Assembly: GCA_013365365.1 (NCBI GenBank)
Contig: JABVXU010000129.1
Span: forward strand, 1-64,000
Direction of reading: 5' to 3'
Origin: Cruorifilaria tuberocauda
Lineage: Eukaryota; Nematoda; Chromadorea; Rhabditida; Onchocercidae
Length of the DNA stretch: 64,000 nucleotides
Made by a program: the position numbers and the translations under genes. Below the pieces are notes generated by a model. The model was not told the origin of the DNA. It searched no databases and was given only the letters and a program-made list of their open reading frames with translations. Positions 23,401 through 34,625 of the stretch are shown here, in pieces. How positions within the stretch are numbered: position 1 is the first letter of the stretch; every line of letters starts with the position of its first letter.

Positions 23401-26400
23401 ACTATATATATAACTGCCTGAAGCGTTCGTCATCTCGATTTGAATGCATGAAATTGAATAATTGCCCAATGACTTATTACCATCCATAGCTCGCTTGATT
23501 GACTTCCTTTTCATTAAATATTCATTAATGGTCTCCAAATAACCAGGAAAATTGATTTCAGTTGGCAGTTATTCACAAGTTGATGAGAAGAGCACTGGAA
23601 TGTCAGTGATGCTGTATCATTATAGTAGGAATCAATGCCCATTGTTCATTTCAGCCTAGTATTCACGACAGACTTGTCACTTCTAAATTGAAATATAATT
23701 ATGATAAGAGGGAGAGTGGGCGGACAAGAGAGGAGGCGGTAACTTTTTAATGAAAGAGGACGTCTAAATAGCGGACATTGTGAACCTTCACATTACTCCG
23801 TGAAGTGGAAGTCAAATTAAAATCTGTAAACTTATCGATTATGGAAATATATTATATTTCTCTTCGGTTCCAACTGTTATGAAAGAGAAAAAAGTGCTCC
23901 TTTGAAGAATTTTTCCGAGCTATCTAATATTTTACTCAACTTGCTTGATATATTATAAGTTTCAAAAGCAGAAATTCTATAACTATTTCTTGTCGACAGT
24001 CATAAAATTTTCGAGACATTAGCTAGACGAATATTTGATAGCAGATTCTGCATTACACTGAATGCGATTGCTTTGCATCTAATCGCTTTCCATTCTCAAT
24101 ATATTAATTTGGTTTCTGTTGTCAGTAGAAGCATTGGAAAATTTTACCATCAAAAAAGTATCCTAGACTTAAAAAAAAATTGAGATTTAGTACTCAATAA
24201 ATTTTATAGGCAATAATGACATTGAACAGTCTTGTAATCACCGTCTTGACATGTGCTTCACGTCACCATGCCAACATCAAGGTACCTGTGTACCTTTGGA
24301 AAATGGATATCGTTGCGATTGTCCACCACAATGGACAGGTTATTTTATAATTTAATTACATAAATTGCATGCATAAGACGTTTACTAACAAATTGGATAA
24401 TATTAATTATCTACTGTCTCTAAGCAAGGATCAATTTTAATTGTAAAAATCAGATAGCTGAGAAAATTTACAATTTTTTCAAACAAATTCCACAACTTTG
24501 CACAGTTTTTGCAGTCAGCATCTGCTAAATGACAAATATCTTTCAACTTAAATATCCTTTGAAAATTTTCTTAAATATTGACGGCAATAAAATCTCCATA
24601 CAATATCAAATTTCTTGTTTCTTTAATGAGCAAAATCTAAAAGCGATAAAGTAGAGAAAGAAACTGTTTGCAGTTTTCAGCTTAGCCATACTAATAAACA
24701 TGGGGAAGAATTATATCGATGAATTATCTCAGTTTGATGAAAAAAGAGGGAATCTTTGGAAGGACATGTAATAATAACACATCAATGTTATGAATAGGTC
24801 CTTGAGGCTTCCTTTCATGACACTTTTTGGCTTGGAAGCTAATAGTAAGAGCTTTTAATGAGTGTGACCGTCCTATCTACTGAATAATTACCATTCATAA
24901 AATGTTTCCTGCCCACTTCTTATCCATAGCTTTAATTTCTCTTATTTTCTCTTATTGTTTTCTTCTTTTTCTAACAACCGTGCTATAAGCCTATATGCAA
25001 ATGTTCATACAACATTAATGCACTTTATTTCATTCCTCCCCGGGGATTATCTATAACCCAATAATTTTATCTGCAGTGGATATTGCATTGAATTTCTAAA
25101 TCCGAAAATCTTTAATAAAATTTTCAAGAAGTTATGCAGATCAATTTGTGTGATAAAAGATGTAATATGAAAGATTTTTTTGGATAAAAAAGTTATGAAT
25201 AATTATAAATTAGTGAACGAATGAGTAGTGAAAAAAAGTTGTGCGAAATTTATCAGTGAAAATCCTTCTGTCGCCTGATTTTCATGATTATTTTCAAAAT
25301 ATGTAGAAAGTCAAAACTAGGTAGTTAACTGTATAAATTCAATTCTAATACGAAAATTATAATATCAGAGAAATTTTCTTTTGGAAATATCATTATAAAA
25401 TATCAATTTAGTTCGAAGTTTTTTGAAAATCCAACTACCGTGGAATTGCGTTCCGTGGATGTGCAAATTTTCTAGGAGAAAACTGCGAAAAATCGATTTA
25501 CGTGGACAACTGCTTGCCCAATTCATGCTTCTCGAATTCCGTTTGCAAATTAGTAAATCGAACGGCGAAATGCATGCAGTGTCGTTGGCGTTCGCATGAT
25601 ACGGATTCGCAATGTAGACTCCGTTCGGTTTCATTCGGAGAAGATGGTGGTTACATTGTTTTACCCCTCCAGATCACCCGAATGCAGTGGAAATTGCAAT
25701 TTAGGTTAGGCAAACTTCTTAATTTTAAGTTTCGAATTCATTTTTTCAAGCTGTCACTATGTTGAAGAATCATAAATCGGTGTTGTAGAAATATTATAAC
25801 AAAAAGATTTGTACTCTTTTTTAATCTTCTTAATCAAATAATTTGTCTTCAGCATAGCAACAGTAGCATCAAATGGTGTACTGTTTTTTACGGGAAATTT
25901 ATCATCGGATTTTCTCGAGGTGTCACTCGATGATGCACTTGTTCGAGGACGATTCTCCCTCGGTCATGACATATACGAGGTATTTTCTTTTTTCTGCATC
26001 TTTATCTAAAAATTTGGTTTCCTTTTTGCTTTAGAATTCACAGCCTTAATTTCACTTGATGTGCAGTAAAAACAACATCTGCTAATTTGAAGCAGATTAA
26101 ATTAACTTCCAATTTTTCCAGATAACAATGGATGATTGGCCTGAAAACAGAGTAAGTGATGGTAAATGGCACCAAATAACACTCGATTACTATGACAACG
26201 TTAGTTATAAGAAAACGTTTGATGCTTAATACTTGATATTTGGTACTACGAAGAGTTTGACGATTTCAGAAATTGATCATATCATTGGACAACTGTGATT
26301 CTCACATTGCCATGAAGTATAGCAATATCACCGGTTATCGGAAATGTGCTGCTGAGGTTATCGCAAAATTACCGAAAAAGTTCGTTAGTTAAAATTAAAG

Positions 26401-29400
26401 ACCCCGCTGAGCTTTGATGGAAGAACGTGGGATGAAAGACAAAAGATTTGTATACTCTGTATAAATTCTTACTTATAGGAAAATAAAGAAAGTGAAAAAT
26501 TATCAACGAAATATTTATAATATGAAAATGTCACCAGCCACTCTCAGATTGTTGACTAATTCATCCTTTCACGTCGTATATTTGGCAAATTTGCTTGAAA
26601 AAATGCAATTAAGCTCTCTTGTAGATGTGAAGATCCGGCCGTGAGCTGTTATCGATTCTTTGACCTTCCTGCTGCTATAAACCTTGGTGGCCGATCAATA
26701 ACTATTGTTGAACAGAATTACATCAACGGAATTGATGGTGTTCAACATGGTTCGGCAAGAATTCGGGAACCATTCGTCGGATGCATCTCAAATTTAACCT
26801 TTGATGGAACACTCGTAGATTTTTCGAAATTTGAAGAATTTGAAAAAGTTGGAAACTTACAATATGGTTGTAAACAAAAAAGAAATGACTGCCAGAGTAA
26901 CCCATGCCATCATACTGCAATTTGTGAGCCGGTATGGGATGGATATCATTGTCGTTGTAATCAAACAACGCATACTAACGGGCCTTGCATCGATGAAGGC
27001 AAGAATTTTTGAAAATTCTTGAATTTCCAAGTTAATCACTCTGATTATCATTCTAACGTTCATCAACTTCAATTATCCTTAATAATCATCACGTAGATAA
27101 TATGAAATAGAGTTAAGATCATTATTTTTGTTTTGATTTTTATGATATTTTATTTTGCCTTTTCTTCATCTATTACCTAGAATTCTTCATTTTCAAGAGA
27201 TTCAAAATCACTGCAGTCCATCATTTTAGAAGATTCGTTTGTTTCGCTTTATGATGAAGAATCGTTTGTTTTCTGGAATATACCAGATAATACAAAATTT
27301 TACAATTTATCATTCGAATTTAAAACACGTTCACGCGAAACACAAGTTATTGCAGCTGAATTTTTTAAGCGATCGCAATTCATTCTTTTTTCGGTATTTT
27401 TTTGCCTCTTATTTCTCTTGCACTTATAACAATAACTTCAATTTACCCAATCAAATTTGAATTTTTTATGAAGTTGCATTTCATATTTGAAAATTCAAAA
27501 TATATCATGATGAATCCTGAAAAGATTAGTTTTACATGCATAATGTAGATGAGTTATAGTAACAATTTACAATATTGTAAGTAACTTTATTTTTAATTTT
27601 TTTTGAATTTGAAGATAAGTCACGGTAAAGGACTATTAAGCGTTGGTACTGAACAGTATTTTCTATCGTTCCCAAATTTTGCCGATGGCAATTTGAAAAG
27701 TTTTTCAATTACTGTCGAAAAATATACTGCATTCATCATCATCGATCACTTGTACAAAAAGGTTTGCTTTCTTTGCTATCAATCGTTATTTTTTTTCACA
27801 CCTTCTAAAAGGACATCTTGCAAATTTTCTTTTTCTACAAAATACGAAAGTTTTCCAATTTTGAAGAAGAAATCTAAAATATTATTTTACTATTTCTCAA
27901 AAATTTTACTCCCTTCTTTTTTCTTCTTTTGAGTCTAAAATTGAAGATACAATATCCTGATTTTGATTTTAATCATTCATTCAAATTTCAGCGTATCGTA
28001 ATGCCAAATAATAGTTTATATCGTGACATACGCAAAGTTTATTCGGGATTAGCTCCATCAACCAGTTATCCGCAGCGATTTGAAGGATGCCTTCGAAATG
28101 TTAAAATCAATAATCTACGGTTGGAATTGGCTGAGAATATGATGACAAAGCCTGGTTGCCAAGTACTAATTACTCATCTCTTACAATATGTGAAAAAATT
28201 ATACAGAATCTAAAATAATACCAATCGTAATTTCATAGTCATCTCATCCAATTCAATCACTTAGGAATAACTTGAACTTTCAATTTTTATATTTTTCGAG
28301 AAATAAATGTTTCAAAACTTTTCTTTCGATGTAATAGATTTTCTGAATTCAGGTACCAAATGGATGCGATTCGCCGAAAGTCTGTCCTTTTAACAGCATT
28401 TGTATTCGAGAATGGGACCGACACCGTTGCGAATGCAAGCCGGGTATTTTCCGCTTCTTAATTTACTGCTGCAAAGCTTTTCAATTGTTGCTTTTCTATG
28501 ATTCAAAATCAGTGAAAATTTTGGGATTGTTTTCAAAGAAAATCATTTTAGAAATATAGCTTGCATGAGCAAAATTCTTAGAATAAAGGATTTTACAGGT
28601 TTCATTGGAGATGGATGCGTGAATATTTGTTCTTTACCGAATTTGTGTGGTAAAGAAGGCGTATGTCACACAAAAAATAGTTCAAGAGGTTGATTTTATG
28701 ACATCACCTCCTTCCCTGATTGAGTTGTTTTACTCCCTTTTTCTGGAATTCCGTATTTTTCCTTACTGTTTTTAAGAACAAATTTGAATTGATATAACAT
28801 AAATTGATTTCTATAATTTTTGAGTCTTCATTTAATTCCTCTATTCGTCCCTTTTATTAATTTAAAAACTTTGTAAAACATCGATTTTAGGATACGAATG
28901 TACATGTAATGGAGATTTATATGGGCAGAATTGTGAGCGCAAAACGGCGTTACAGATATGTCCGAGAGGCTGGTATGGTACTTTCCCGAAATGTAAACAA
29001 TGCTCCTGTGATACTGGAAGAGGTTTCCTGGAACAATGCAATATTAGAACGGGCGAATGTTATTGCAAGGTTATCTTATTATTTCGACAAAAACAATGGA
29101 TGTCCAGAGATAGTTCTTGGATAGTTCTCAAAAGAATAAAATAAGAAATGATTTGTAGAGTGGCGCTTACTATTCGGGAGATGAATGCATATCTTGTGAA
29201 TGCGGCTATGGTTCCTCAAGTTTAACTTGTACTTCGAAAGGCCAATGTCAATGCATTGGTGAAGCAATCGGTCGTCGGTGTGATCGGTGTCCTGGTTCAG
29301 ATCAAGTTTTGGATCGGAAAACTTTAAAATGTTTGAAAATTAAGAATAGATGTCCATCAAACATTGAATATGGTATTCAATGGCCAACGACTATTGTTGG

Positions 29401-32400
29401 AGCAACTGCAAGACAAGTGATATCTCTTTTCTAGCTATCTCTTCAGATAAGCACTATTTCAGTTATTTAACAACATTCATTGCACCTATGTGTTTTAATT
29501 AAGAGTTGCCCAAATGGTGAAGTGGGCTTAGTATTGCGGAAATGTCTGAGAAGTGCCGACTGGGATCAAATTAACAATTACAACTGTACTCTTCCTGCTT
29601 TCACTAAGGTAATTAGTTATCTTATGAATAGATAACGATAGCGTTACTTCGCAAAATGTCCCAGACCTTAGCTTTTGGATGTAATATAACTGAATTTTTG
29701 TCACAACAAAATGCATTTACTTTTCTGTATATGTAATTTCCTACTAAGCATTCAAATATGCAATTTTGGTAAATATACAAACAAATTCTTCAAAAAACAA
29801 AAAATTTAGCTTTCAATTTTCAGTTAGATTTGACTGATCGAATGAAGCTTGTACAAAGTTTGTCAAATGCAACAAGTAGCGTGCTACAATTGAAAGGTGT
29901 CAACGTTGCTATTGCGAGAAAAGCGTTGAAACAATTGATCAGAGAAGAAATTACGGAAAATGATTCTCCAAATAACCATTTGAAGTTTGTATCTTATTTC
30001 AAAAGCTTTAAACAAAGAAATAAAGTTTGGAAATCAAATTTTTAAAATGCTTGGTATGATGTGAGACAAACTATTTCCTGCGAAGACTATTATTTGAGGT
30101 CATCAGAATATACCAATCGTTTACTGAAAGTGGCCGACAGTTTACTGAAGATAAATGATTATCCAAACAATGCTCAATTGATTCGCCTTTTCAATGATTA
30201 TGGCATCCATGTAGCAAATGTTCATCAAATTCATCCGTATCTCAAGCCTTTTATGTTCTACGGACAAAATATGGGTCACTTTTTTTTCACTTCTTCAAAT
30301 CACCTCAATTTTTATATTAAAATAATGCAAGAACATAGACTGTTGAACAAACAGGTAGGTCAAAAGTGGTTCGTTCTCTAATAACGCAAACACCTTTAGA
30401 AAATCTTTCACGGTTATGTCGGAAGTGCGGTTATCATTGGGAATACTTTACTGTTGTTAATTTTCCCTCCCACTGATCAAAACAGCAAATATGGGTATCA
30501 TTCTCATTTGCAAAAGAATATAAATTTAGTTTTGCAGAAAATGATATAATGTAAAATAAACTATCAACCTAAGATTTTGTGGATACTTTATCTTATTCAA
30601 GAAATAAAACAATTTTAGAAAAGGCTGAATCATAACCTGTGTGATTTAACTTGATTAATTGCAGTCTTCGCAGTGGATGAGATGCCTGCTGATGGAGATC
30701 GAACATTGCCAAAGTTTAAGAATTTCGTGGATGAACGCGCAGAGAATTTCCGTAGTATACAAGTGAAGCTTCTGTGTGAGGATACAATAGTTTATCATAA
30801 AAAAGTTATATTTTACAGTATGTTCAACAATATAGACCGTTTTCATTGTAAAGCACCGATCGTCGCTGTATACTACAATGGCACTTGTGCTATTCAAGTA
30901 TTATTCCCAGTTAACGAAGAAGCCTGGAAGTATCCGGAATGTGTGATTATCGAAAACCCGGCAAAAAATGGCATACTATCTGGAATTAGGGATACGGCGG
31001 ATGGAAATGTAGAAACGGAAAATATATTTCTGGAGTGGTCTGTACAAAAGACAGCACTCGTGGGACTTAATCGAACCCATGCTATTTGTAATTTCGAAAG
31101 ATCTGGTGTTTACACAATTATCATTCGACCAGATCATGGGGCTTTGGTGAGTGGAATTTTTCAGTATGTAATCGGAAAATTCGTTTTATGATAAAGAATA
31201 GCGATATCGGGTCAATTTTGAAAAAAGTAAGATTTGAAATTTTCAACCATTAAATTTTTATTTTAATTTTTAAGCAAAAAATTTCATGGAAAATCACTTG
31301 TAGATCCGTTTTATACCATCAAAAACCATACCTTACGCTGGATCACTGTGCGTAGTGTTTGCTCTTGCTTTACTTTTAATATCCGCAGTTCGGAGCCTTT
31401 ATCGACCTTGTCTACGCTTAAGGCTTATTCGATTCGGCTTCATACTTATGTTTATACTTGATGTGGTCGTTGTTTTCTTGGTTCATCGTCTTCAACCAAG
31501 TATTGTATGTGTACTTTCTTCCATTTTTAAATTCGATTCTGCAAATTTCAAATTTGGATTTGATTTAAAAGTTATCGTTTTATTTGAAAATAACAGCATT
31601 TGGTTGTCTGTTATATTCATATTGTATAAATAATTAGCATAAATCACAATCTGTTTCCTTTTTTCCATTTTTGCTCAAATCTTTATTCTCGCCGTCTTAA
31701 TATTCTTGCAAAAGTAGAGACGAAATGATCTTTTAGGTATTTTGCCTTGCGCGAAATACAATTATAAGCTTATGTACTTCGGCAGTATTTGCATGGCTTT
31801 TCATGTATTCTTTCCACATTTATCAACTTCTGGCAACAGGAAAAGCGAAGTCGAAGTAAGTTTTCGAATGTTCCAGCCATATTTTTTGAGAAATAAGCAT
31901 TTTTTTAAATAAGGTAAATACCTAAATAAGTTACCATTTAACCAACTTAAATAGCTTATTTGTTTCAATATGAAAGTAACAGCGTGTTGACATGTTAGTG
32001 CAACTTTTTTTTAAATTTCTTCTAACTTTAAATTGATATTTGCAGTTACTGGATGATAATATTGTGTTCAGTAATTATTCCAATATTGTTATCACTAGCA
32101 TCCTTCTTCTTTGCTTCAGGATGTTCACTTTCAGCAAACCAACCTTTTTTCTGGGTCCTTTTGATTCCAGTTGTACTCTATATCTTGGTAATTCACTTTT
32201 TGAAATTCGCTTCATTGATTTTGCTATCTTCCATATTTCTTCATTGAGTACATTGCCTGATCTTTATTTGCTTTCTCTTTGCTGTTTGGATTTATCAAAA
32301 ATTTGCAAATTGTTGAATATCATAAACTTAAAATCTCTTATGACGTTCACCGTTTTGCCTTACCTCATACCGAAAACGAGAAATGATGGGACTCATTTAT

Positions 32401-34625
32401 AGTTTTAGGTCTCCCAGTTTGTCTGGATAATGAATGAATAATTTGTTACTCACTAAGGTAATCAATTAACATTAGCATGAGATGCCAATAGATTTTCTAT
32501 TCCGATTGCTTGTTTAATGGTTGAGTCCAATCTACGCCTATTTGAGTTCAAAGCGTGCGATAGATAGTTAGACAATCCTTGTCATCTTTGAAATATCACA
32601 CTTGAACTTGGTTCAAAATTCGTGATATATTGCGTGATGATCAGTTCATCATTACCATGTACTGATCATCATGCAGCATATCACAAATTTACTGATCAAT
32701 TTTACTGCTTATTTCTAATTTTATCCATAATGCTTCAATAAATGCAACCTGTAGAAAAGATTGAAGACTCTTTAATTTTAAAATATATGATATCTAATGA
32801 TGAGAGTTTCAGTTCGATTTTTACTCATTTTCGACGGCTCTTCTGATATCTTTTAGCAAACAGTTCGCTTATACGGTTACCGAGTATTCTATTAGAACAG
32901 CACTTTGGTTGCATATTGTCTTGGTTTGTTTCCATTTATGCAAATTAAATTATTCAGTTCTTCAGAAGTTATGTTGAAAATGCAAACGCAAGTGATTCTG
33001 GTAATCAGCAATGCTGAAAAGATATTTATAATAAGTAGGAAATTTAGTGACTGATAAAGATTATATAATTTTCAAAATTTAGTAACATCCATAAAGAAGA
33101 TATAATGATTGCTCCGTTTCTGTTTCGGTACCCCGTTACTCATTCCACTATAGTTACTTTTTTTACCTGAATCTTTTTTTATTGCAATTCATATTTTTAT
33201 TCATTTAGCAGAAATGAAATCTGAATTGAATATTCGATTAGGTTCGAAAATGGAGAATTTACCAAATGTGTTGTTTTTCAGTTGGGTGCATTTCATTATA
33301 GAAAACTATTTAGACATAAAAACGAAATATTTGAAATAAAAAAATACACGTTTTTCAGTCTATATTATGCGCATTCTATAATTCTTTTGGTCTTTACATA
33401 CTGTTCGATCATGTTGACGACAATCCACTTTATGAAATTGCGCTCGATTCAACATTGGTTTTTGTCGCCACATACATTTTCCTGTGGACAAATTATTTCG
33501 GTCCGAAGGTGCTCTGTTATTATCACTACATAGATGTTTTTTCAAAAGAGAGGAAATGAGGAAAATTGAAAACATTTAACATTTTTAATGAAAAAATTTT
33601 AATTTCTAATAATTTTAAAACTGGTTATTTCAAAGCTCATTTATTAAATTCTTGCACATAAATAGTGATTTTATGAACTTAATGGTGCTTTTTGCTAATT
33701 TGTGGACTTCCAAATAGTTCGATCATATTATTTTTATTTTATGCCAGAATACCTAAAAAATTTTAAACGTCACTTTTTATGGTATAAATAGATCGAAATA
33801 TTTCTTAATCTGGAATGTCTCTAACTATGCAGTCTTGAATGTCTGAAGTATGCAAGCGTTGCTTGAAAATTTATGTCAAAAAAGGCTGAAATATTTTAGA
33901 AAGAGATTTAAGTAGATGGATTTGACAACATGAAATTTCAAATGTGCTTTCCCTCTAAAGATTACAAATCAGCTTCACGATTACCGCGTAATGACAAGTC
34001 AGGGATCAAACTTGTATATACAGCTTGTTTCTTTTTTCAATTAATCTACTTATCAAAAGAGACTTTGATAGCAGAAAATTCCTTAATTATGAATTGTGAT
34101 ATATAATGCAAAGGATACATTTTAATTGTGTCTTCAGCGAAATACTCGTTATGATAACGGTTTGTGGATGAATAATTTGCCAAAAAGTACAGAAGTTTTG
34201 GACCCTCCATGTCAAACTCCGCTCCTATTGCAGTCATCGAACACAGGTTCAAATCTATTGATAACTGAAAAATATCATCAATTTCATCTGCTTTTTATTT
34301 GGAATGCTATGAAATTCTAGTTTTTAAGATTGTAAAATATTGATCAACTATTGAAGATGCGGAACTAAGTGAGAATTGTGTTAATGGATGGATGATGCCC
34401 GATATTATACCTTCAGCGACGTATGTTCATAAGGAATCAATCCATGGTGTACCACATCCGAAAATTTTGAGTCCACCGATGAAAATACTGCGCCATGAGG
34501 CATGTGATGGTGCAGAAGGAATTGCTTTGCTCTATCAAGAAAATACTCCAGCCAGTGACATCGATCATATTTATGGTACCTATCCTAATAAACATCATTA
34601 CCCATCTTTTACTTTCATCCGTTAA
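14413..34625 (+). CDS. fmi-1: Flamingo/CELSR-type adhesion GPCR (seven-pass cadherin)
   Basis: This planar-polarity cadherin guides axons and synapse formation. About 40 exons; unusual ends are given in separate entries. Cadherin exons: 14413-15053, 15226-15409, 15907-16185, 16528-16618, 16712-16911, 17087-17323, 17542-17793, 18126-18408, 18607-18768, 20061-20295, 20485-20746, 20945-21042, 21132-21275, 21490-21629. Then 21750-22011, 22374-22548, 22851-22932, 24210-24338, 25476-25704, 25853-25979, 26122-26199, 26270-26379, 26625-26998, 27200-27393, 27615-27761, 27992-28162, 28353-28443, 28599-28688, 28891-29069, 29159-29416, 29504-29608, 29824-29984, 30066-30274, 30665-31146, 31304-31504, 31737-31855, 32046-32187, 33282-33508, 34138-34246, 34357-34625. 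The product is about 2,640 residues, and domain order matches the family exactly. The N-terminus has a membrane-entry helix ([13 protein letters not shown]) and a basic, furin-like RSKRWMRRR site before cadherin 1. One frame problem exists at 33338-33344, and two introns use GC donors. Confidence 0.9.
14875..21629 (+). other. Nine cadherin repeats of the Flamingo-type gene
   Basis: The calcium-binding repeat ends can be read in order: [72 protein letters not shown], then a ninth repeat with [14 protein letters not shown]. Nine is the number in Flamingo/CELSR. Repeats 3 and 5 have altered linker motifs (DINDHKP and DVNTVP), so calcium binding at those joints may be weaker. LDRE-type motifs are present in most repeats. 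Confidence 0.9.
20747..20944 (+). other. GC-AG intron in the Flamingo-type gene
   Basis: The exon from 20485 runs in frame to a TAA with no GT donor near its end. Splicing at ACG|GCATAA to TTACAG|GAT gives [14 protein letters not shown], which restores the cadherin fold and length. The donor is therefore GC rather than GT. Confidence 0.7.
21750..29416 (+). other. EGF, laminin-G and laminin-EGF modules of the Flamingo-type gene
   Basis: After cadherin 9 comes the family-specific linker ([10 protein letters not shown]...), then EGF-like modules at 22440-22932, 24240-24338 and 25476-25580. The first laminin-G domain runs about 25625-26870 with the ending [12 protein letters not shown]. One EGF follows ([13 protein letters not shown]...). 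The second laminin-G domain runs about 27200-28160, ending [12 protein letters not shown]. Further EGF modules lie at 28353-28940, then a laminin-type EGF at about 28941-29340 ([21 protein letters not shown]...CDRC). Order and spacing follow CELSR. Two exon starts here (27200 and 27615) have weak acceptors and could move by a few bases. Confidence 0.85.
26999..27199 (+). other. Second GC-AG intron in the Flamingo-type gene
   Basis: The EGF exon that starts at 26625 ends in GATGAAG|GCAAGA, an excellent GC-donor context. No GT donor occurs before the in-frame stop 12 bases later. The acceptor is less sure: codon phase requires a start at 27200 after TTTTCAAGAG, while the stronger-looking TTACCTAG at 27180 gives a frame with a stop. 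Confidence 0.65.
29341..31146 (+). other. Hormone-receptor domain and GAIN region with a degenerate GPS
   Basis: HormR is seen as [12 protein letters not shown]...SCPNG...RKCL...[10 protein letters not shown] across 29159-29608. The GAIN-like helical part reads [20 protein letters not shown] and [20 protein letters not shown], the latter formed by joining 30274 to 30665. The expected cleavage motif (Cys-x-Cys-x-His-Leu/Ser-Thr) is replaced by [15 protein letters not shown]: only one Cys remains and no His-x-Thr/Ser is present. Autoproteolysis is therefore predicted to be lost. Confidence 0.8.
31304..33508 (+). other. Seven-transmembrane region of the Flamingo-type receptor
   Basis: TM1 and TM2 lie in 31304-31504 ([35 protein letters not shown]), TM3 in 31737-31855 ([17 protein letters not shown]), and TM4 and TM5 in 32046-32187 ([34 protein letters not shown]). 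Exon 33282-33508 begins with the third intracellular loop ([20 protein letters not shown]). It then needs a -1 shift to read TM6 ([16 protein letters not shown]) and TM7 ([19 protein letters not shown]). Without the shift the frame ends at 33533 with unrelated residues. Confidence 0.75.
32619..32687 (+). other. Intronic hairpin, pre-miRNA-sized
   Basis: Arms of 27 bases at 32619-32645 and 32661-32687 pair across a 15-base loop, with two mismatches and two G-U wobbles in the RNA of the + strand. It lies in the 1.1-kb intron between TM5 and TM6 exons. The size suits a microRNA precursor, but no known mature sequence was recognised and expression cannot be judged. Confidence 0.35.
34138..34625 (+). 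other. Cytoplasmic tail and stop of the Flamingo-type receptor
   Basis: Two exons join in phase after TM7 ([12 protein letters not shown]). The tail is about 126 residues, much shorter than in vertebrate CELSR, and contains PPCQTPLLL and [15 protein letters not shown]. No recognised binding motif was seen; the C-terminus is PSFTFIR. Confidence 0.75.

Noticed and set aside
23325..23415. AT-dinucleotide runs that could fold into hairpins
   Set aside because: Low-complexity (TA)n in an intron pairs with itself trivially, so it is not evidence for an RNA gene.
30275..30494. Open segments with good splice sites (30332-30354 and 30400-30494), the second hydrophobic ([16 protein letters not shown])
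   Set aside because: Joining 30274 directly to 30665 gives [13 protein letters not shown], which matches the GAIN pattern in the right phase. Including these segments puts the next exon in a frame with a stop.
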